From Kordiimonadaceae bacterium (lineage in GTDB: Bacteria; Pseudomonadota; Alphaproteobacteria; Sphingomonadales; Kordiimonadaceae), in the NCBI GenBank assembly GCA_014238195.1, contig JABABO010000166.1:1-12237 (forward strand): a stretch of DNA of 12,237 bases, in the 5' to 3' direction. The position numbers and the translations under genes are program-made. This document shows positions 6,985 to 12,237 of this stretch, piece by piece; within the stretch, counting starts at the first letter, position 1, and each line of letters opens with the position of its first letter. The notes under the pieces are model-generated. The model had not been told where the DNA came from. It saw only the letters and a program-made list of their open reading frames with translations, and made no database searches.

Positions 6985-7012
6985 CAATGAATAATGAGTT
7001 CATTATTTATTG
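6985..7012 (+). terminator. AT-rich 12-bp stem-loop downstream of the flgI operon
   Basis: CAATGAATAATG and CATTATTTATTG pair over twelve positions (one G-U) around an AGTT loop, beginning 19 bases after the last operon stop. No T-run follows, so it is not a textbook intrinsic terminator; it may mark the 3' end through processing or assisted termination. It is the first of three dyads in the 345-bp gene-free stretch 6966-7310. Confidence 0.45.
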
Positions 7013-7032
7013 ATAAGTCGAACCGACATAAA

Positions 7033-7081
7033 CACTTATAGCCACATAAGGGGAAAAATTCACTGCATTTGGCTATAAGTG
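7033..7081. repeat. Perfect 12-bp inverted repeat with 25-base spacer
   Basis: CACTTATAGCCA at 7033-7044 and TGGCTATAAGTG at 7070-7081 are exact reverse complements separated by 25 bases. The spacer contains GGGGAAAAATT and no obvious ORF. It sits between the flgI operon and the flagellin promoter, centred about 207 bases upstream of the predicted flagellin transcription start. It could be paired operator half-sites, a small structured RNA or a repeat-element remnant; the sequence alone does not decide. Confidence 0.6.
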
Positions 7082-7140
7082 GCGCATGGCTATTCTGTTT
7101 CTAGACTGATCGTAATCACACGGCATTTTTTTCACACACT

Positions 7141-7169
7141 GAAATTTAAAAATATACATTGGGAAATTT
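7141..7169 (+). repeat. Pair of GAAATTT direct repeats, 22 bases apart
   Basis: GAAATTT starts at 7141 and at 7163. The 22-base period is close to two helical turns, and the copies lie about 98-120 bases before the predicted flagellin start, a usual distance for sigma-54 activator sites. The surroundings are AT-rich, so chance is a real alternative. Confidence 0.25.
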
Positions 7170-7183
7170 CTGCCCTAAAAATC

Positions 7184-7204
7184 TGCATTATTACAATTAA
7201 TGCA
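7184..7204 (+). promoter_or_regulatory. Dyad upstream of the flagellin promoter, possible activator site
   Basis: TGCATTA at 7184-7190 and TAATGCA at 7198-7204 form a perfect 7-bp dyad with a 7-base spacer. Its centre is about 70 bases upstream of the predicted sigma-54 start, where enhancer-binding activators commonly bind. It could be the site for an FlbD-type activator, though it does not obviously match the GC-rich Caulobacter ftr element. Confidence 0.35.
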
Positions 7205-7236
7205 ATAAAATCAGTTAGTTAAGTTAATATATATAT

Positions 7237-7253
7237 TTGGCACATGACTTGCT
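7237..7253 (+). promoter_or_regulatory. Sigma-54 promoter of the flagellin gene
   Basis: TTGGCAC (7237-7243), five bases, then TTGCT (7249-7253): a near-perfect -24/-12 promoter with GG and GC ten bases apart. Transcription should start near 7264, leaving a leader of about 47 bases before the flagellin ATG. Sigma-54 control of flagellin is established in Caulobacter. Confidence 0.9.
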
Positions 7254-7295
7254 TAACTATTATCAAGCTGAAAATCAGTGATGTGAAATTATCAT

Positions 7296-7306
7296 GAAAG
7301 GAAAGG
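7296..7306 (+). promoter_or_regulatory. Strong flagellin ribosome-binding site inside a six-codon upstream frame
   Basis: GAAAGGAAAGG ends four bases before the flagellin ATG at 7311. The same bases lie within a short frame, ATG at 7294 to TGA at 7314 (MKGKVK), that overlaps the flagellin start as ATGA. Whether that frame is translated cannot be told. Confidence 0.6.
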
Positions 7307-7310
7307 TTAA

Positions 7311-8141
7311 ATGACCTTCTCAATTAATGTAAATGCGAGTGCCCTAGATGCACTACGCAAATTAAATTCAACAAATGACGAGCTAGCTGATACGCAAACT
7401 CGCATTAATACAGGCCTGCGTATTTCTTCTGCGAAAGATAACGCGGCTGTTTTTTCTATTGCGCAAAAACTGCGCGGTGATGTTCGTGGATTAAATGCTG
7501 TAAAGCAATCACTAGACCGTGGTATTTCAACGGTTGATGTAGCACTTGCTGCGTCAAACGCGATTTCGGATTTGCTCCTTGAAATGAAGGAAAAAGCCGT
7601 GGCGGCTGCTGACCAAGGACTTGATACATCAAGTCGCATAGCGCTTAGCCAAGACTTTGAAGCCCTGCGCGATCAAATCACCACTATTGTTGATAATGCT
7701 TCGTTCAATGGATCAAATCTAATTGACGGCAACGGCGATAATATTGTTGCCATTACAAATTCAGATGCAACACAGACGCTAACAGTATCGCATCAGGCCC
7801 TTGCACTGAGCAGTACGAATATTCCGATCACTTCAACGCAAAATATCTCAACGCAAACAAGCGCGGCGCTCGCAGTGACTGATGTTTCAACATCAATTGA
7901 TAACTTAAATAGCGTTCTTACAAAATTCGGGGCAGGCTCAACAAGTTTGGAGCAAAGCCGCATGTTCGCTGGTCGCCTAGCGGATGTGATTGAAGTTGGT
8001 ATTGGTAACTTGGTTGATGCAGACATGGCGAAAGAAAGTGCAAACTTACAGGCCTTGCAAGTTAAACAGCAGCTTGGTATTCAAGCCTTATCAATTGCGA
8101 ACCAATCACCGCAATCGATTCTTTCTCTCTTCCAAGGTTAA
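7311..8141 (+). CDS. Flagellin
   Basis: Filament subunit, exported by the flagellar type III system and polymerised outside the cell. At 276 residues it is a short flagellin of the alphaproteobacterial kind. The N-terminal D0/D1 helices are clear (NASALDALRKLNSTNDEL at 8-25, TGLRISSAKDNAAVFSIAQKL at 34-54, then LNAVKQSLDRGISTVDVAL at 61-79). The C-terminal D1/D0 region includes SLEQSRMFAGRLADVIE (212-228) and ends QQLGIQALSIANQSPQSILSLFQG. The central segment is only ~45 residues, with 15 Ser/Thr among residues 151-184, so a large outer domain is absent. Such residues are typical O-glycosylation targets, and pseudaminic acid genes lie next door on the opposite strand. The gene stands alone behind its own sigma-54 promoter and strong ribosome-binding site. 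Other flagellin copies may exist elsewhere. Confidence 0.97.
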   Translation: MTFSINVNASALDALRKLNSTNDELADTQTRINTGLRISSAKDNAAVFSIAQKLRGDVRGLNAVKQSLDRGISTVDVALAASNAISDLLLEMKEKAVAAADQGLDTSSRIALSQDFEALRDQITTIVDNASFNGSNLIDGNGDNIVAITNSDATQTLTVSHQALALSSTNIPITSTQNISTQTSAALAVTDVSTSIDNLNSVLTKFGAGSTSLEQSRMFAGRLADVIEVGIGNLVDADMAKESANLQALQVKQQLGIQALSIANQSPQSILSLFQG

Positions 8142-8190
8142 ACAGGGCTTAAACGCTCATGACTTCCCATGATAATATTCACACAGCACA

Positions 8191-8218
8191 TGCTGGGCCT
8201 AACACAAGTGGCCCAGCA
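8191..8218. terminator. GC-rich 9-bp hairpin between the convergent flagellin and pseC genes
   Basis: TGCTGGGCC (8191-8199) and GGCCCAGCA (8210-8218) are perfect reverse complements around a 10-base loop. The hairpin is 49 bases after the flagellin stop and 85 bases beyond the pseC stop on the other strand, so it could end both transcripts. Neither strand has a following T-run, so a role in 3'-end stabilisation is equally possible. Confidence 0.5.
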
Positions 8219-8303
8219 AACGCTGATCTTGAATACACTAATCTCAATCATCAAAAAATCCATGAATGGGACCGTGACAAAAGCAATTCAGCGATAAGAG
8301 TGC

Positions 8304-9488
8304 TTAAACCCCGACAACCGACATTACAGCATTACACACACGCGCCACATCCGCGTCAGACATAGCGGGATAGATAGGCAAGCTTAGTGTTTTTCCATAA
8401 TATTCATCGGCCCCAGACAATGCCATAAGCCCGTATAAATTTGTATAATAGGGCTGTGTGTGCACGGGTTTGTAATGAACTTGTGTCCCTACATTATGGC
8501 CCTGCTTTAAGTGCTGCATCACCTGTTGCCGTGACTTATCAATCGACTTAAAATCAATAAAAATAGGATATAGGTGCCAAGCGCTTTGAGAGAAATCATT
8601 TCTAGCAAGTGTTTTAATATGATTAGATTTTTTCTGAAAAAATCGATCATATAATTCTGCAATCTCCCGTCGGCGTTGAATGAAGCGGTCAAGCTTTTTT
8701 AATTGGGACCGACCCAGCGCACACTGCAGATCCGTTGCCCTGTAATTATACCCAAGCACATGCATTTCATAGTCCCAGGGCGCATTACCCCCTGTATTCC
8801 AATTCATATCATGGGAGCGAATTTGTCGTAAACGATTTGCGAGGTCTTTGTTACGTGTTGCTACGGCCCCCCCCTCGCCCATTGCAATCGATTTAACGGG
8901 ATGCAATGAAAAACACGCAAAGTCCTCATAATGTCCATTACCAATTTTCCCCATATTGCCCATATAGTCGGCACCTAATGCATGACAGCAATCTGTCACA
9001 ACCTTTATATTATGCGCCTTGGCAATCGCTTGAATTTCATCCATTAAACAGCTTTGCCCATTCATATGGACTGGAAAAACAGCTTTTACAGCCCCGTTTG
9101 TTTTTTCAATCGCATTTAAGAATGTTTTTGGGGTTAATAACCCAGTGTCAGGGCACACATCGGCGAAAATAACGTCACCGCCTTGCATGCGCACAACATT
9201 TGCGGTTGCTAGAAACGTGATCGAAGGGACAATGACTTTATCCTTTTGCCCAATGCCTGCACCAATCGCTGCCAAATGCAACGCCGATGTGCCATTACTG
9301 GTAATAATGGTTTCCAGATCAAAACTGCGTAAATCCTGAACATAGGCGGAAAATTCGGATTCCATGGCATGAATTTGGCCCCCGCCCGTTAATGGCTCAC
9401 CTGAGCGCATCAGATCAGCTACAGCTGTAATATCATCTTCCTCAATAGTATGCCGCCCATACGGTAGAAAGGATTTGTCATTGGTCAT
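8304..9488 (-). CDS. pseC: UDP-4-amino-4,6-dideoxy-N-acetyl-beta-L-altrosamine transaminase
   Basis: PLP-dependent aminotransferase of the DegT/DnrJ/EryC1/StrS family, the second step of CMP-pseudaminic acid synthesis. It converts the 4-keto product of PseB to the 4-amino sugar with glutamate as donor. It is 394 residues, slightly longer than typical. Visible signatures are LPYGRHTIEEDDI (8-20), the cofactor-binding NGTSALHLA (65-73), VTDCCHALGADY (164-175) with the PLP-ring Asp, and the Schiff-base Lys199 within SLHPVKSIAMGEGGAVA (194-210). Substrate specificity is inferred from the HPVK-type motif and the adjacent pseB gene. Another 4-amino sugar route is possible but less likely. The ATG at 9488 lies 17 bases after the pseB stop, so the two are co-transcribed. 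Confidence 0.88.
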   Translation of the reverse strand: MTNDKSFLPYGRHTIEEDDITAVADLMRSGEPLTGGGQIHAMESEFSAYVQDLRSFDLETIITSNGTSALHLAAIGAGIGQKDKVIVPSITFLATANVVRMQGGDVIFADVCPDTGLLTPKTFLNAIEKTNGAVKAVFPVHMNGQSCLMDEIQAIAKAHNIKVVTDCCHALGADYMGNMGKIGNGHYEDFACFSLHPVKSIAMGEGGAVATRNKDLANRLRQIRSHDMNWNTGGNAPWDYEMHVLGYNYRATDLQCALGRSQLKKLDRFIQRRREIAELYDRFFQKKSNHIKTLARNDFSQSAWHLYPIFIDFKSIDKSRQQVMQHLKQGHNVGTQVHYKPVHTQPYYTNLYGLMALSGADEYYGKTLSLPIYPAMSDADVARVCNAVMSVVGV

Positions 9489-9505
9489 ACATCAGCTCGC
9501 TTTGC

Positions 9506-10537
9506 CTAATTTTCTATGGTTAGGCGTTCAAGAATATCCTGCAAATCTTCTACTGACAGCCACTGACTATTTTCACCACTTGAATATTCAAAGCCTTCTG
9601 CCACCAATGGGTAACGATCATGCAAGTCTTCTTTCTTTCCCCAGAAGCTCCACTCTGGTTCTATAATATATCGGTCATCCAGTTCAACTGTATGTCTGGC
9701 GTTATCTTCGGTAATCATAATTTCGTGAAGTTTTTCACCTGGCCTGATTCCTACATAATCAAGTGGCAGATCGGGGGCCATCGCTACGGCGAGATCTGTA
9801 AGCCGCATAGACGGAATTTTCGGAACGAAAATTTCGCCCCCATCCATTTTCTCAAGGCATGAAAGGGTAAATAAAACTGCATCATCCAGTGTAATCCAAA
9901 AACGTGTCATGCGCTTGTCGGTTATCGGTAAAGCAGCTGCCCCTTCTTTAATTAATTTTTCAAAGAATGGAATCACACTACCCCGTGAACCCAAAACATT
10001 GCCATAACGCACCACAGAAAACCGCGTACCAGTCCCTGCCCCCAAAGAATTGGCTGCAACGAATATTTTGTCCGATGCAAGTTTTGTAGCCCCGTACAGA
10101 TTTATGGGATTAACCGCTTTGTCAGTTGAAAGGGCTATGACACGTTTAACGCCTGCACGTATGGCTGCTTGCACTATATTTTCGGCACCTATAATATTGG
10201 TGCGCACACATTCAAATGGGTTATATTCCGCAAGGGGTACTTGTTTTTGCGCAGCAGCATGAATAACAACATCCACACCGCGAAAGGCCATAACCAGTCG
10301 ATCAAGATCGCGCACATCCCCAATGAAAAAACGCACTCGGTCTAATTCATCTGGCCTTAAAGATTGCTGAAGCAGATAATGTTGGTATTCCCCCCGTGCC
10401 AAAATAATCACACGTTTTGGGTTATGATTGTCAAGAAGGTATCGCAGCATAGTCTTGCCAAAAGAACCTGTTCCGCCCGTAATCAGGATCGACTTATCAC
10501 TTAAATCAACCTTGTTCTTACCAAATCTACCAAACAC
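9506..10537 (-). CDS. pseB: UDP-N-acetylglucosamine 4,6-dehydratase (inverting)
   Basis: First enzyme of pseudaminic acid synthesis, turning UDP-GlcNAc into UDP-2-acetamido-2,6-dideoxy-beta-L-arabino-hex-4-ulose using bound NADP. It is a 343-residue soluble extended SDR protein. The Rossmann motif GGTGSFG is at 21-27, followed by GDVRDLDRL (73-81) and HAAAQKQVPLAEYNPFEC (93-110), which is close to the FlaA1/PseB consensus. The catalytic region STDKAVNPINLYGATK (137-152) carries Asp139, Lys140, Tyr148 and Lys152, and RPGEKLHE is at 265-272. There are no membrane helices, which separates it from the large CapD/WbpM-type dehydratases. The start is a GTG at 10537, supported by AAGGGG six bases upstream. 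pseC follows directly. Confidence 0.93.
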   Translation of the reverse strand: MFGRFGKNKVDLSDKSILITGGTGSFGKTMLRYLLDNHNPKRVIILARGEYQHYLLQQSLRPDELDRVRFFIGDVRDLDRLVMAFRGVDVVIHAAAQKQVPLAEYNPFECVRTNIIGAENIVQAAIRAGVKRVIALSTDKAVNPINLYGATKLASDKIFVAANSLGAGTGTRFSVVRYGNVLGSRGSVIPFFEKLIKEGAAALPITDKRMTRFWITLDDAVLFTLSCLEKMDGGEIFVPKIPSMRLTDLAVAMAPDLPLDYVGIRPGEKLHEIMITEDNARHTVELDDRYIIEPEWSFWGKKEDLHDRYPLVAEGFEYSSGENSQWLSVEDLQDILERLTIEN

Positions 10538-10543
10538 GCTGGG

Positions 10544-10549
10544 CCCCTT
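10544..10549 (-). promoter_or_regulatory. Ribosome-binding site supporting the GTG start of pseB
   Basis: AAGGGG on the minus strand, six bases before the GTG at 10537. No ATG offers a better-placed alternative, so the GTG start is accepted. Confidence 0.75.
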
Positions 10550-10638
10550 ATAATAAATTAAGTCGCCTGCATAAATTGACCTACTTTAGCCATCTGTGTT
10601 GGGCGAAAATCATGAATTCATATTTTTAAGGATCATAG

Positions 10639-12237
10639 TTAAGATATGCTTAAAGTGTATTTAAAAACTGGGTTATCATAGTCATCCAGCACGGCTAATG
10701 CAGGACGGCGAGACGTTTCATCAGTTTCCCTTAAGCTCGTAAAACTGCGCATAAAAAATGTATCATCTATCGGTTTGCAATCGATCATGCCAATTCCAGC
10801 GCAATCAGACCGCTTCATGATCATTTCGGCCTTATGATGACCATCAGAAATAACCAATGTGCCATCGGTTAAACCCAGTCCTGTTGTTGCTGAAACAAGC
10901 CGCGAAACTGAAGCGCTGTGATTAATAGTTTTAACCGTTGCAGTTTGTTTTTTATTGGCTTTAATATAATGACGTTCTGCCTTTTGCCCACCATTTTTTG
11001 CTTCATAATAAAGGCTATTCATATCAAAAAATTCGGGATTAATCGTCATAAAACCAATATGCAAAGACCCATGCAAAGGAAACTTATGATCAAACTCATA
11101 TTCAATTTCTAGGGTCTGGTTTTTACCAGAAAATACAAGGTGCTTTGTAATCGGTCCCACAGCGCTTTCAAAACAGAAACGGCACTGAATTTTATCGCCT
11201 AAAAGGGCAAATTCCACTGAATTTTCAACGTTTATTAGGTCCGTAATTTTTGGCCCTGCGACAGGCTCATACACCAAATGGCCCGTGTAGAAATCAGCCC
11301 CCATTGCAATATCATCGTAATAGCCATGACCGATGGTACCAACTATGGCTTCCCCCATATCCAAACTACTGAGGGGCGCATCACCAAACCCAAAAGCCTG
11401 CACAGCTAGACCGCGATTTAAATTCAATACCAAAAAACAATCGTTATAACGGAATGTCAAAAAACGACCTTTTCTTGCCACCTGATACATTGGCGAATTT
11501 TCGATAGCGATGTGGATATCAACAAGTGATAGAAAAGTCTGCTGACCTTTCGCCGCCAATAACCTTAAGGGCATTGTGTGGTTAAGCGGAATATGAAATC
11601 GCTTGAATTTTTCAGCCAGCTTTTTCCAACGTTTTTCAGTGATGTGAGTGCGATAATCGCTGGCAAACAATTCGAGAAAATCAAACCAAAAAGCTTTGTC
11701 CCTTACCCCATGGGCTTTGGCATATTCAAGGATGCGCCAACATAGGGTGTTTAGTTTTAAATCATCACGGCCAGTGGCCCCCCAGCGTAAAACATTATAT
11801 TTTTTTTGTTTTTTAACGGGGATAGGCTGCTGCGCTGTCTCTAGCCGTAACTGCTGTGACCCGATCTCCCGTAAAGCTGCACTTGGCAGCACCATATCAA
11901 TACTTGGTATCACGGCTATTGCCTTTAGTAACAAGTGGATACGCTGCCATTCGGCAAAACTTCGCGGTAAATTAGCTTCGGTATCAAAGCGACCGGGACG
12001 ATAATCAAAAACTTCTGCGTCGCTTGTATATAAGGGTAGTGCTTGAGCACCGTTTGATAACATCCGTGTTAGATATTCGCTATATTCATCCAGTGATACT
12101 TCACCATGCGCATACCGTTGGAATTTTTGAAATCCCATTGCATCAGACCATAAAACACTGATGGTCTGATTATCTTCGCCCACTAAGGTTTGTGGCCTTA
12201 AGCGATACTGTGGGGACCAATCATCATGATAACTGGC
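10639..12237 (-). CDS. Glycoside hydrolase family 57-like protein, C-terminal part (gene runs off the right edge)
   Basis: 532 residues are visible, and the frame stays open to the window edge with no credible start. The GTG at 12183 is internal, because the 18 codons before it continue family-like sequence (DDWSPQYRLRPQTL). Counting from the edge, VLWSDAMGFQKF (28-39) and the motif LYTSDAEVFDYRPGRFDTEA (69-88) resemble GH57 conserved regions. In the latter, Asp73 and Glu75 fall where the D-G/A-E-x-F motif with its acid/base Asp lies in GH57 amylases and glucanotransferases. The rest is a helical segment followed by a long beta-rich C-terminal half without a motif I know. GH57 enzymes hydrolyse or rearrange alpha-glucans or galactosides; the substrate here is unknown. 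It lies 101 bases upstream of pseB on the same strand and is probably in the same sugar-modification cluster. The catalytic N-terminal barrel is outside the window, so activity cannot be judged. Confidence 0.6.
   Translation of the reverse strand, partial: ASYHDDWSPQYRLRPQTLVGEDNQTISVLWSDAMGFQKFQRYAHGEVSLDEYSEYLTRMLSNGAQALPLYTSDAEVFDYRPGRFDTEANLPRSFAEWQRIHLLLKAIAVIPSIDMVLPSAALREIGSQQLRLETAQQPIPVKKQKKYNVLRWGATGRDDLKLNTLCWRILEYAKAHGVRDKAFWFDFLELFASDYRTHITEKRWKKLAEKFKRFHIPLNHTMPLRLLAAKGQQTFLSLVDIHIAIENSPMYQVARKGRFLTFRYNDCFLVLNLNRGLAVQAFGFGDAPLSSLDMGEAIVGTIGHGYYDDIAMGADFYTGHLVYEPVAGPKITDLINVENSVEFALLGDKIQCRFCFESAVGPITKHLVFSGKNQTLEIEYEFDHKFPLHGSLHIGFMTINPEFFDMNSLYYEAKNGGQKAERHYIKANKKQTATVKTINHSASVSRLVSATTGLGLTDGTLVISDGHHKAEMIMKRSDCAGIGMIDCKPIDDTFFMRSFTSLRETDETSRRPALAVLDDYDNPVFKYTLSIS

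Noticed and set aside
8159..8365. A 68-codon plus-strand frame after flagellin
   Set aside because: It overlaps the 3' end of pseC by 62 bases, has no convincing ribosome-binding site, spans the GC-rich hairpin, and its His/Pro/Asn-rich product resembles no family I know.
10560..10625. Sigma-54-like GG...GC between the GH57-like gene and pseB on the minus strand
   Set aside because: The spacing is nine rather than ten bases and the flanking boxes do not match; pseB is more simply co-transcribed from upstream.
1..12237. CRISPR array, tRNA or rRNA gene, insertion sequence, phage or defence genes
   Set aside because: No regularly spaced repeats, cloverleaf or rRNA sequence, transposase-like protein or terminal repeats were seen; the genes are core metabolic, regulatory, flagellar and sugar-biosynthesis genes.

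Overview
The window looks like a stretch of chromosome from a moderately AT-rich, flagellated alphaproteobacterium. The main evidence is fliX transcribed divergently from flgI, the alphaproteobacterial chain flgI - cheL-like rod-binding gene - flbY/flgN-like gene, and a DksA of the alphaproteobacterial type that lacks the full zinc-binding cysteine set. Two sigma-54-type promoters serve the flagellar genes, as in Caulobacter-like late flagellar regulation. The genus cannot be read from the sequence.

Left part (1-3810, all minus strand). The first ~181 codons of the methylmalonyl-CoA mutase large subunit run off the left edge. They are preceded by the small-subunit gene, with a 4-base ATGA overlap, so the two subunits are translationally coupled (propionyl-CoA/methylmalonyl-CoA to succinyl-CoA metabolism). 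Upstream, on the same strand, are a TauE/SafE (TSUP) membrane exporter and a DksA-family transcription factor.

Middle (4003-8141), flagellar block. fliX points left. flgI, the rod-binding gene, a flbY/flgN-like chaperone gene and a small unrecognised basic-tailed protein point right, in a tightly overlapping operon. A 345-bp non-coding stretch follows. It holds two strong inverted repeats, a further dyad and a near-perfect sigma-54 promoter, and leads into a 276-residue flagellin.

Right part (8304-12237, minus strand, convergent to flagellin). pseC and pseB encode the second and first enzymes of CMP-pseudaminic acid synthesis. Upstream is the C-terminal ~532 residues of a protein resembling glycoside hydrolase family 57, whose N-terminus lies outside the window. 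Pseudaminic acid is a known O-linked modification of flagellins, and this flagellin has a short Ser/Thr-rich central segment, so the right half reads as flagellin plus its probable glycosylation pathway. Most of this is recognisable biology. The least explained items are the GH57-like protein in the pse cluster, the small protein closing the flgI operon, and the repeat-rich flagellin leader region.
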